Below are positions 36,620 through 48,208 of a stretch of 64,000 nt of DNA, piece by piece. Source of the DNA: Rhizophagus irregularis (Eukaryota > Glomeromycota > Glomeromycetes > Glomerales > Glomeraceae); NCBI RefSeq assembly GCF_026210795.1, contig NC_089443.1, positions 744,001-808,000 of the forward strand, read 5' to 3'. Position numbers and translations under genes: made by a program. Below the pieces are notes generated by a model. That model was not told the DNA's origin. It worked only from the letters and a program-made list of their open reading frames with translations, and did not search any database. Position 1 is the stretch's first letter. Every line of letters starts with the position of its first letter.

Positions 36620-37291
36620 CAGATTATACTACATGAGACTAGCGTCAGTTACAGTTATTTAAAGTAGAAATTAATTTTTGTTTTTGTCACAATAGATCAT
36701 ATACTTTTGCAGAATATTTGTACGTCATAAAAAAGTGGAAGAAAAAAAATTTTACAATCAATTTAATCCCATGACAACGGTTTGCTGTATATCGTTTTAA
36801 AGCTAAATTTCCAAAGTTTTACTTTTATTGAACAATTTAATAAAATGATTTATTTGATATCGAATTAGGCGGGAACTATTGTTGAATTATTAAGTTTAAA
36901 AAAGATATTAATTTTTGAAGCTTTAAAAATTGAATGAATGTTATGCATAAAAATCTCAATTATCTAATGGTTTTCATATTCAGACATCCTACATCGCGCA
37001 ATTTAATTAATAAAAGAAATCATGGACTATATCTATTAAGTTGTATGTGACTAAAGTGATACACTCACGTTGCCTGTATTCAAATGCATATACAAACGTA
37101 CAAGTTGCATAAGATACAGTATTCAAATCATACAAGCAAGTTGCATAAAATACTGTCATCATAAATGTTTTCATTCAAAGTTTATATATCGCTGCGGTTA
37201 AATACTTTCAGCACAATGTATATTTATTGGTAAAAAAATAAAGAAATAAATACTATATTATATCGAAAATAATAAATTTTAAAATATATAA
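36620..37291. other. Gene-free 3' flank
   Basis: No gene is seen. The 300 bases next to 37291 match, inverted, the downstream flank of the plus-strand paralogue that ends at 5925. Confidence 0.5.
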
Positions 37292-40200
37292 TTAAAAGTT
37301 ATACTCATTACGAAATCTGATGGCAGCTTCGTAGCCATTATAAACAGCTAATTCTATATAATACTTAGCTTTTTCTATATCTTTTGCACATCCAACACCA
37401 TTATAATACATATTTCCAACGTTGTACATTGCTACTACAACACCATCTTCAGCAGCTTTTTCAAAATATTTAAGAGCTTCTGATTCATTCTTATCAACAC
37501 CTTTACCATTAAACAAACAATCTCCATATCTTACTCTTGCTTCAGGGTATTCATTTGCTTCATCATCAGCAACTTCTTTAAATAATTCAGCAACAATTTT
37601 ATCTTTATTTGGAGGGCTCTCAGCAAATCCTCTTGAAATGTAAACTGCTTTATAATATTTTGCTGTGATTTGATTACGATTTGTTGTATTTGGATTATTC
37701 GCATAGGCTTCAAAACATTTATATGCAGTTTTTACATCTCCACTAGGTTTACCATTTCTAAACAACTTATGTTGTTTTGCTGCATCATTAAGTGTCATGT
37801 ATTTAAATGATTCAAAATCTGGTGAATTAATAGAAAGTTCATCTTGATCAATGCTGAATGCTCGTTTTGGAATAAACTTCGGAGTGGAGGGTTTTCTGCT
37901 TAGGCTTGAACTATTAGAACTTGATGAATCTTGTGAAAGTGAATATTTCTTGACACATTTTCTAAGAACTTCAAACATTTTTGTAATTTTTGGCCTAAAA
38001 TCTGGGTCATGACGAACGGCTAAAAAATATGTAAAAAAGGAAAAAATTTAGTCCAACAAATAAAATTATAGTCTAAAATATTTTTATTTACATACCTTCA
38101 ATCTCTAATTTTTTAAATTCCACTGGCATTAGGTTATTTTCAGAAAATGGTTCTCTATACATTTTATTACGCACCTTATCAGTTATATCCACAATATCAT
38201 CGATACCTTTATATGGAATTCTTTCTTCAGCAATTTCCCAAAGTAAGATTCCAAAACTATAAACCTCACATTTTTGATCATATTTGCAATTTGGAGCTCT
38301 CTCCAGCAACTCAGGTGCACAATAACGAACTCGTTCTAAATTTTGCTTTTGATTAAATGTAGATGCATTTAAGTAACGACTTAATTTAAAATTTGCAATT
38401 TTTGCTGTCCCATTGAATGTAATTAATATATTCTCAGCCCTTATATCACGGTGAACCATCTAAAAAAAAAGGAAAAAAGAATTAAGCAATCAAATAAAAA
38501 TTTCGTTAATTAAAAGTCGATTATAGAATTACCTCAACGGCTCTTAAAAAATTTAATCCACGAGCAATATCAAGAGACACACGTAATTTTAATTCAACGT
38601 CGAATCGGTCTTTATAGTTTGTATAAAATTCACGTAAATTACCATATTCAGCCCATTCAGTCACCAAATACCATTTATTTCCCTCACAAGTAAGTCCATA
38701 AAATTTTATAATATTTTGACAATCATGTAGTTCTTTAAGAATTATAACTTGATTTTGTACAAGCTTTTGGTCTTCACTCTCAGAGATAGTTTTAAAAGCG
38801 ACTTCACATTTAATTCTTATGTTAAACCATTTAGCTACACGTCCATTTTCACGTGGTTTCTCATTATCATCCTGTATATAATCAGATATTTTTAGCGGAT
38901 TTACTTGAAAGATATTATCAATTTTTTTTTGATTTTGAGAAGGCTCAGACATCAATTTTTCCATTGTATTATTCATTATATTGACTTTTACAACAGTTGA
39001 AGAAAACTGATCGCTTAAGTCTTTGAAACAGTTTTTAATCTCTTTCGGATCATCTCCAATATCTTTTACGCCATCTCCACTGCCCTTTACGTCAATACTA
39101 ATACCAGCTACCATATCGTGTAGATGCTATAATTATTAAAAAAATAGTTAATAATTAATTTTTATACTCAAGTGAATATGTACAATGGAACACAATTTTT
39201 AATCTTACTTTAGCAAACTCATCTTGATCGGCTTTTAATTCTTTAAGCTCGTCTTCAATGGATTTTGATCGTTTAAGAATATTATCGTCAATGGACTTTA
39301 ATTGTCCCAAAATTTTAGCGTCAATAGAAACAGACAATAAGTTAAAAGAACTATCAAATTCTTTACATAATTCTGCAAAAGTTTTCTCAATATTTTTCGC
39401 TCTAATATATTTTACCAAAGTTTTCACTTGAGAAACTTCTGATATAAATTTTTTAATTCGTCTTATAATTTCAGTTAAATCTTGTAAATATGAAAAATTT
39501 TTATTAATAAAAAATTCCTCATTAAGTTCTTTGTCTTTTCTAAGTTTTTTTACGACTAAATCTGCAACTTGAACTCGGTTTTCTAATAATTTACAAGTTC
39601 TTTTATTATGCTCAGCAGCTTCTACTACATCGATGATTTCGTCAAAAATAGCTCCAATTTCTTTAATTAAGGGAATAAATTTTAGAAATGGAACAAGCAC
39701 TGGAGCTTTTGATTCTATCATTACATCATGAGTAATTAATTTAGGGATAGTAGGAGTAGGTTCTGATGATCTTTGGTTTTGTAAAACATTTGATGTATGA
39801 AAAGCTTCGGATTTAGAATCTTCAAAACAATTGTTGAGAACTTTAAGCATTTCTATAATGTTTGGCCTGAATTCTGGATCATGATTAACAGCTATAAAAA
39901 AAAAGGAATAATTAGAATAATTAATACTTTATAATAAATTTAATTATTCTTTTTTACATACCATTAATTACCAAATTTTTGAATTTTTCTGGAATTTGAT
40001 TATTTTCAGAAAATGGTTCTCGATATTTTTCACTCACAAGATTTCCTATTTCTATAATATCCTTATAATTTTCATACGGAGCTTTTTCTTCAACAATTTC
40101 CCAAAGTAAAATTCCAAAACTATAAACCTCACACTTATTATTATATTTGGCATTGGAATTCTTCAATAATTCGGGGGCGCAATAGCGAGCTCGTTCTAAA

Positions 40201-40833
40201 TTTTGGTCTTGTTTTAATGTAATTGCGTTCAATGAACGATTCGCAAGTTTTGCTGTCTCATTAATTGCAATTAATATATTTTCAGATCTAATATCATGAT
40301 GAAAAATCTAAAATATAAATATATTATTTTAAAATTTTTAATTTAGATTAAAAGATTTAATTAAATAAATAATTTAAAAATTTTTTATCATTTACCTCTA
40401 CATTACTTAGAAAATTTAATCCACGAGCAATATCAAGAGATATACGTAATTTTAATATAAGGTTGAATCGGTCTTTATGGTTTGTATAAAATTCACGTAA
40501 ATTTCCATATTCAGCCCATTCAGTCACAAAATACCATTTATTTCCATCGGGAATAAGCCCATAAAATTTTATAATATTATTGCAATCATGAAGTTTTTTG
40601 AGAATTGTAGTTTGATTTTGTATGATCATTTGGTACTCTTTATTAGAGATACTCTTGAACGCAAATTCTTCATTTTTATTTTTGACATTAACCCATTTAC
40701 TCACACTTCCATTTTTACGTGGTATCTCATTTCCATCCATTTCATAATCAGCCAACTTTAGTGAATGAACCTCTTGATTTTGAAAAGTTTCGTCATCAAT
40801 TTTTTTGATACCAGTATCCGTTTCTTGTAGATA
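37292..40833 (-). CDS. Double pseudokinase with MLKL-like four-helix bundle and Sel1 repeats
   Basis: Exons in phase: 40833-40396, 40307-39962, 39891-39209, 39126-38533, 38459-38096 and 38019-37292. The first kinase fold has FAFKSI for the ATP-site lysine, an HHD loop and ANRSL at the DFG position. It ends VNHDPEFRPNI and runs into a four-helix bundle (EAAEHNKRTCKLL) in exon 39891-39209. A second kinase fold follows, with intact HRD but NFK for DFG, then two Sel1 repeats near the C-terminus. Both folds are therefore predicted pseudokinases. The exons 40951-40905 and those of 42481-41028 join to it in matching phase, so this may be the 3' part of one 12-exon gene. The 3' half is the inverted paralogue of 3560-5925. 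The start codon is uncertain. Confidence 0.7.
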
Positions 40834-40904
40834 CTATAATTATTAAACGAAGTTAGTTTATAATCTAAATATACACATGATAGAACTCAACTTATAAAAC
40901 TTAC

Positions 40905-42481
40905 TTTAATTTGGTCGGGTCCAAGTTCATCCACATTTGTAAATGGAATAACTATTAAAGTACTTATAATAATGAGTAAATTAAATTTGAAAATCGATAA
41001 ATAATTTATCAAAAGAAAATTACGTACCCTTTGCATTGTCAGTTAAACAATGTCCAATTAAACCTCCCGTCATTATAATTCTAAGATCGTTTTCATTATC
41101 TTCTTGAGATATTAGTATATCTGAGCAAGTCAGATTCGCCATTTTTGAATCACAGCTCGTTTGTTGGCCATACATTTGAACGGGATAATCATATAATGAA
41201 TTACTGATTTTTTGTTCGGTATCATTTTCGCTTGAATTTGTATTTTCTCCATCCAATAAAGTATTCAAGTTAATCAGATCAGAAAATACTTGATGCATAT
41301 CAGGTCTATCATCTGGATTATCTTGCCAACATCCTAAAAATTAATTTTGTAAAATATAAAATTTAGTAATAATAATAGATCAGAAACATTATAAAATGAT
41401 TCATACTTTCATAAATGTTAATGTACTCCTTTGGTGTACCATAAGTAGAATCTTCTCTTTTTCCGAATGAAATTTCCGAAGATAATGCTATTTGATCATG
41501 TAAATTGTCATAAGATTCAAATGGTTTTTTTCCAGATGATATTTCCACATGATTACTCCAAAACTATACACATCTGACTTCTTATCATTCTTTGTACGAT
41601 TTCTATTTCTGATACGATGCGGATCAATATAAGGAATCTTTCCAAAAATATCGTTTGTAGAATTTGATTCTCCAGCTTTGCGTGAAAGACCAAAGTCTGT
41701 TAATTTGATTACATTTTGATGAACCAAGATATTATCAGAATGCTAAGAATATTGTATTTATAGTTAATATTAGATTAATCCTTGCGAATTAGAAGAAAAA
41801 TAAAATAATACTTTACTAGATCATTATGAACAATTTCTTTTTGGTGTATACATGAGACAGCATCGGCAATTTGAACTGCAAATTGTAATTTAATATTCCA
41901 ATCTAATTTATTGAAATTTTTTTCTAAATAATTTTTTAATGTACCACTATCTGCATATTCAAGAATAAACAAGTAACTTGAATCTACGCTATCTATTAAA
42001 AAAATATGAATAACAGATAAATGCCAACTTTATTTAAGGTTAATTGTATTCAATTTAAATTTCATAGCATATTTTATACTTACTTGTATTACTTGTAATA
42101 CCGAAAAAGTGAATAATATTTGCGTGAAAATCAACTTTTTTCATTAATTTTATCTAAAAAAAAATGATATGTATATATTTAGAAACTGTAGGAAAATGTG
42201 AATAATTTTTATCGTGGCATAACCTTAAATACCTCATTAACAATTTCTTTTACGGTATCATTACCGTTTGTCAAAGATTTTAATGCAACAACGGTATCGG
42301 TATTTGAACTCTTCCAGTTAGCCCGATAAACGTTGCCAAATCCTCCACTACCTATACGTTCAATATTTTGAAATTCATTATAATCATAATAATTAATGAA
42401 ATCATTAGCGATTTCACTTTTAATCCATTGGAGCCATTTATCATCTGTATCATCATTTTTATTATTGATACTGGTCGTCAT
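40905..42481 (-). pseudogene. Kinase and deleted middle domain, one-base frameshift
   Basis: Exons: 42481-42233, 42153-42084, 41992-41817, 41742-41407, 41333-41028 and 40951-40905. The kinase has loop GSGGFG, an HND loop and DFG. At about 41553 one G is missing after ATGTGG compared with the paralogues, shifting the frame in the WEISSG region. Exon 41333-41028 begins with the kinase end (CWQDNPDDRPDMH) and finishes with NDLRIIMTG joined to IGHCLTDNAK, a shrunken copy of the middle domain of the gene at 1203-5925. Exon 40951-40905 is a deleted four-helix bundle (VIPFTNVDELGPDQIK). Apart from the one base, the frame would run on into 40833-37292. A sequencing error at 41553 would make it a real gene. 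Confidence 0.65.
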
Positions 42482-42869
42482 TGTTTAAGAATCTTTTGGA
42501 TTTAATAAACAAACAAATTCCTTTTATTTACTTATGCATTGATGTGACACAATTGGAATCTTGCACGGTGTTACATTGTACAGTTACGAAAATTACTGCG
42601 CCATTTTTATATTATATAGTAATTTTATGGTTATGAATTCTTGCGGTATGTAAAATTAATTAAGTAACCTAAGTTTTAGAACAAATGTAAAAAAATTAAT
42701 AACAAGTATTATAAGTTGATTAACATAAAAATCATAATTTAAAAAAATTTAAAATAAACAATATAAAAGGAATGTTTTTCATCTGTAGCTACAGTAGATG
42801 TTAAAAAAAATAGTATTGATGCTTTGCTTACCCACCGCTTTATTATTATTATGAATCATTAATTTACAA

Positions 42870-43330
42870 AAACTTCTTTCGGATGATCGTGTGAATAATG
42901 AAATTAGGGTGCGTCAGTGCGTCACCATAAAAATTTCTTTCACGTGATCATATTGATGATCGATTATTGGCACACACTTCGCTACTCGATTTAAAATAAA
43001 ACTTCCTGAAATATTACTTTATTCTTACTATTTATTATACGTATTTTATTTTAAAAGGACTTTACTAAACCAGTTAAAGATAAATGCATTAACTTATCTG
43101 GCCATAATTTATTTTTATCAATAAGCGAAGAAGCTAGTTCCATTGATTCTGGCTGGTGATTGATCAACATCTGGAATTTTTTGATTTGTAATCATTAGTC
43201 ATTACATGGAATCCGAGCTAATTCCACATCTGAATCTTGGGCAAAAATTAGTATAGCCATATTCTATTTAGATTTTACCTTAAAAAGATACTCATTAATA
43301 TCTCTATTGATTCTTTTTTTTTTACATGCC
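42870..43330. repeat. Duplicated flank block, shared with 50730-51120
   Basis: Direct repeat (for example GTGTGAATAATGAAATTAGG and AATAAGCGAAGAAGCTAGTT). It sits downstream of a truncated Sel1 gene here, so the copy at 50.7 kb marks a lost family member. Confidence 0.65.
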
Positions 43331-43425
43331 AATAAAAAATTGATAATGTAGAAAGTATTTCGATTTACATAAAATACATTATAAATAAACATGTATTCGA
43401 AAAAAAGTGGTACAAAATATCTATA

Positions 43426-43594
43426 CTACATATTGTAATTAATATTATTTTTAATACACATTTCTTTAGCTTTAAAATGATTATTTAAAGCAGCTATTTT
43501 TAAATATTCAGCGTCTTGCTTCCTATTTTTTACAACACCATTACCACCATTCCAATAAGCTTTCCCAATAATATACATTACAACAGAATTTCCT
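43426..43594 (-). pseudogene. C-terminal Sel1 fragment, cut by an insertion
   Basis: The frame MYIIGKAYWNGGNGVV, AEYLKIAAL to the stop matches the end of the gene at 56165. Homology to that gene stops abruptly at 43594, where a plus-strand Ser-rich sequence begins. The rest of this family member is missing. Confidence 0.75.
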
Positions 43595-44849
43595 GCAATA
43601 TGAAAAGAAAAACAGAGAACTTGAAGAAGCTTACGTTTCGGTGGAAGATCAAGTCCATCAACTCCGAAAAAGAGGGAATTACAGATGGATGGTATTGAAA
43701 ATAGTACTTCCAATGCCATTTCCTTATTTGATCATAAATTAGATCAAGCTTATGCAGAAGTCGAAGCTGCAGTATCAGCAGGAACTCTTGGAACTCCTGG
43801 TCAAATGGGATCATTATCAAGACGTAATTCATACTTCTTTGGCGATGATGCAGCTTACTTCTCTTCTTCACCATTATCTGCAAGTCCATTGAATACTGGT
43901 AATAATAGAGCAAGTTTCTCAAGACCACCAATACCTCCCAATTGGTTAAATCTTCAACCATGTGAAAAAGTACTCGAACAAACTAATGAAACAACGCTAG
44001 ACGTTCCAACAAATCCAAGAAGAAAAGGCTCTGGTAATAGTGAATCTAGTTGTGATAACAATAATAATGTAAAGAGAGGGAGTTCAAATGGTCGAAGATT
44101 AAGGAAACCATCTAATGGTCCATCAACACCATCAACACCAAAAGATGAAATATTCTCCTTTAGAACGTACAAGATCACTTAATAGTCAACCTTTGGAACG
44201 TACCAGATCCAGTGATAACATGTAGAACACGCCAGAGCTGGTGTTCAACTTTCAAGTTCACGACGAAGTTTGCTTCGTGATGGGTCAAAAATTCATTCAC
44301 ATAGTCGACAAAGTAGTTCAACAAGCATGGGTTTCCACTTAGAATCAGGTGGCGATGGTCCACATGATAGCGGATATTTTAGCAGCGGTGATAAGCGAAG
44401 ATCACAAAGCAGTATGGCACGACGAGGTTCCAAAGATATAACAGCAGCATATCATATGCGACAAAGTTAATATGGACGTAATTCACCCGATAGTGATGAT
44501 GCAGCAAGCGTAACAAGTACAACCAGTGAACGTGAAGAACGTGCATTATTGTCACATCATACACATACAAGATCAGAAACACCGACAGGAGATAAAGTTT
44601 TTGATCGTTTATCAAAAAGTCAAAGTTCAGTAACAAGATTAAAAACACCAACAGGAGATAGTGTTTTTGATCGTTTATCAAAGAGTCAAACACATTCGAG
44701 TTCAGCAAAGAGATATAACGGTGAGAGACAAGGTTACTAGTGTCCAGTTCTCCAGTGGATATCCTGGTGGTGTGGAAAACACTTTGACAGCATTAGAAAG
44801 GAGGCGAGAAGAATATGGTGAATCGCCTGAACTAAAAGTGCAAGCATAA
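43595..44849 (+). pseudogene. Intronless Ser-rich, coiled-coil protein pseudogene
   Basis: The sequence starts in mid-coiled coil (NRELEEAYVSVEDQVHQL) and continues in a shifted frame as a long Ser/Pro-rich low-complexity protein (43685-44182 open), then in other frames with stops at about 44182, 44223 and 44468. Two copies of a TPTGDxVFDRLSKSQ motif occur near 44580 and 44650, and the final piece ends ALERRREEYGESPELKVQA. Codon use is less AT-biased than that of its neighbours. At least three frame changes are needed. Absence of introns over 1.25 kb and the 5' truncation suggest a retrocopy. I do not recognise the parent protein. Confidence 0.6.
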
Positions 44850-45329
44850 TTTATAAATCTTAGAATTACTAATATTAGATTTTTAATTCTCTCGAAATTT
44901 AACATCTTTTTAGACTAATTATTAGCGGCTAATAAATCTCTCAGGACATTTAATAATTTAGAAACTTTCTCGCTTACATTTAATATTTCTTTGTACATAC
45001 TGTAAAAATTTATTTTTAGATATAAGTAGATATAAGTGTACTTTTTATTTTCTTTTTTGTTTTTTCTCCTTCTTTCTAAACAGATAGGTTTTTTTGATTT
45101 TTTTTCCGAGGAATAAAAAATTGTTGTTTTTTGGTTATTAGGGATTAACTTTTTTTTTTAAAAAAAAATTAATTTGTAATTATAAAAAAAGAGTGAAATT
45201 ATTCGTGAGATTTTGATATTACCCGTCAAATAAATTATCAAAAATGTCAAAAATGGTTTTTATGACCTTTGTTAAGGTTTTAACAAAGGTAGAATTATTT
45301 AAAACATGTAACAGGATGTGAAATACATT

Positions 45330-45640
45330 GTCACATTTTTAATCTAACCGTAATTCCCAATTTGGACGCAAAAACTCAGATAATTTTAGTCATTAGTATA
45401 GATGAAACTTAAATTATTTTTTGTTAGAAAAGGAAACACTCACCATTTTTAGTTTGTTTTCATAATAAAAAAAAGTTGACCTCAAAAATTCTTATTTCTC
45501 TGAAGAGTTTTTTATAAATTCAAATATTAAAAAAATTTATTTTGAAAAATTGATGTCTTTTATTCTGCCTTTTGTAAAAGAAAATTCTCAATATTTCACT
45601 GTAATTAGTTACAGTTGCATTAATTCAGATGAAGGAAACT
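45330..45640. repeat. Dispersed repeat shared with 23780-24150
   Basis: It carries the same ordered blocks as the 23.8 kb copy, beginning with TTTGGACGCAAAAACTCA. It lies directly 3' of the pseudogene, separated by a T-rich stretch. Confidence 0.55.
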
Positions 45641-47960
45641 GTTTAAGTATAGATTCAAAATAATCTGAGATTTAAATAAGGGTTTTAAAGATATAAAGTA
45701 GTGTTCATTTTTTCATATGGACCTTCAGTTATCAAAAAAAAACTATCAAATGGATGAAAAAAAAGAAGACTATACCATTGTATAATAATAGAAAAATCAG
45801 GGTAATTTTATGGATAATAATAAATAAAGTATTTCAATTATTATACTATAAATAAATTAATAAATTTCTTGCCAAATTTATTCATTTTTTTCATTGGCTA
45901 TAATCTGTTGTAATTAATAAAAGAGAATCCGTTGAAAATTAAAGGTTCGCGATAAGTCTCAATCCATTATTAATAGGTATGTTAGGTCAAAAATGTCTTC
46001 TTGCGATTCTTCGTCTTCTTAGTTGTTTCTGTCTTTTTTGAGAAGGCATTTTCGGTTGTGTAACGTATATTAAAGAGGGTATAAATATAATATGCGTATA
46101 TTTAAGGGGGGAGATAAAAAAAAAGATACAAAGACGACGTATTCGTAAATTTAAATATTTAACATTGCACAAAATTACGTAGATATTATTTTTTACGTAT
46201 ATTTTACAATAATCTGTTTGACTCTGTTGGTATTTTAAGTATCTTGAATAGAAAACGTGAATGGACGCGTTAATTGTTTTTGCGTCTATAATTATTTATT
46301 ATTATATAAACTATTATTAAAACTTTTGTAAAAGGAAATAATCTGTCAGCATCTTTCATTCTTTCATGGAAGTAAACCTTGGTTATCTATGTTTATATTG
46401 CACAAAACAAATCACGCCTTTATCTTCTCTTTTTCCGAAATATATGAAAATTTATCTCTAAATGTGTGATTGAGAAAAAATAAATAAATCCGATTGTGAT
46501 ATATAAATATATATTTAAAATCTTTTATAATGAACATTAAGCTTATGATACAAAGTAATAATAAATCATATATTGACACAATGTTATATTTAGAGTTGAA
46601 TTATCCATTAATTTTTTTTTTAGAAAAGTGAAATAATATCAATAATAATGAAAAAAAAAAAGATTATTGACGAAACAAAAACGCCCAGGATTTTTAATGC
46701 GCAAATATTAATTGTACTTGCATGCATAATAATATTATTATAACATCTATTATCCGTGATTTTTTTTTAAACTCTTACGAAGCGCGTGAATAAAAATAGA
46801 TTATTTACTACAAATCAATTTATCTATATATTACAAAAGATAATAAAGCAACGTGTCGCTCTAAAACATGCTATCCTATTATACGAGGCACAAAATATAT
46901 TAAATATTTAACAAACCACCGATCGCGCTCTTGTGTAACATACTGAGATAACCCGGTTTTCTTTATTACAATAGTTGAACATTTTTTTCCTCCTATTACA
47001 CCAAAAAATCCTTATAGTGAATAAAATATAGATTAGGATGCTGAATGATGAAACAACAAAAGAAGTTAGATGAATATACGAAACATGAAGAGGTGGTACA
47101 GACCGATAGTTAGTGTGTTGAGACTTAAAGACTTTAGACAAGGAGACAAATAATCACGTGATAGAAGATAGTAAGAAGAAATATTTAGACAGACAAAAAT
47201 TTATAGTTATGGGACAAATGTATCAGGAAACAAAAAGACCGACGAAAGAAGAATTAGAAGGGTACGATGAAGTAAATACAGTTTGTTCGACAAGGCTTCC
47301 TGAAAATGAGGAAGAAAAAATGTTCAGAAAAAACGTGCTAAGACTGGTAAAGATGAGCAGAATTTTAAAGAAAATATATAAGTGTAGTTTAATATTGGGT
47401 TGTATATAGTTATTAGCCATCAGATATATGTTTATTTTCTGAATAAATAATAAAAAAGAATCAAAAATCCTATTGAAACCTAGTTTAACTAAAGATGGTA
47501 TTTACAAGTGAAGAAAATTCCAGAAAAATATATTATAATTAGAATCGTAATACTAAAAATATTTTCGCACAATATTGATAACAGTAATATGAAATATTAT
47601 TTTTATTTACTTGTAAAATTCCACTATTTATCAGATCCACAAATTTATAAGTATTCATAGTAATTTTTAGATGGGATTAATAACTTTTTTTATTTAGTTA
47701 TATATTTAATTTTTTTAAAAAACTTTTTGATCAAAAACATTTTATATAAAATATTAAAACTGACTAATAACATTTTTTATTTTAAATTTATGTTTACTTT
47801 TTAATTATCTTTTACAAATTGAACTTTTTCCATATATAAATTTATTTTCAAAAATAGAAAGAAATACAGCATTAAACTTTTACATTTTTAAATTTCCGAC
47901 GTTGAAAGTCATTTAATTGAAGATATTATAACAGACACCAAATATGTTTAAATATAAAAG
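45641..47960. other. Mostly gene-free region with a doubtful short frame
   Basis: An 83-codon frame at 47158-47409 starts at GTG and reads as a charged peptide (TKRPTKEELEGYDEV). An Arg-rich 20-residue minus frame ends near 45996. Neither has support beyond being open. The remainder is AT-rich and featureless. Confidence 0.4.
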
Positions 47961-48120
47961 AAATCTACAATATAATAATTGTTTTTGTGTGTAATGTAAC
48001 GTTTAGACTAACCTGTTATAAATATTTTTGTATTGTGTTAACTATGTTACCTGTTACATAACGCGGCTTAGCTACGTCACGCTTTTTTTTACATGAAAAC
48101 GAGTTATACCGTTATCTAGT
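47960..48120 (+). repeat. Short repeat with Helitron-like ends
   Basis: It starts TCTACAATATAATAATTG, contains TGTAACGTTTAGACTAACC and CTACGTCACGCTTTTTTTT, and ends near CTAGTTA at 48117. The block recurs at 52465-52560. TC...CTAG ends would fit a small Helitron, but no 3' hairpin is clear. Confidence 0.35.
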
Positions 48121-48208
48121 TATATATATAATAAAATAGGTAAAATTTTCAACTATCATTATTTTAGAGCAGTGTATTTACTATTTTGTAAATTTTTAGA
48201 AAGTTAAT

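Noticed and set aside
44175-44905. Minus-strand frames of 60-110 codons
   Set aside because: They lie opposite the Ser-rich pseudogene, whose plus-strand frames share repeated motifs.
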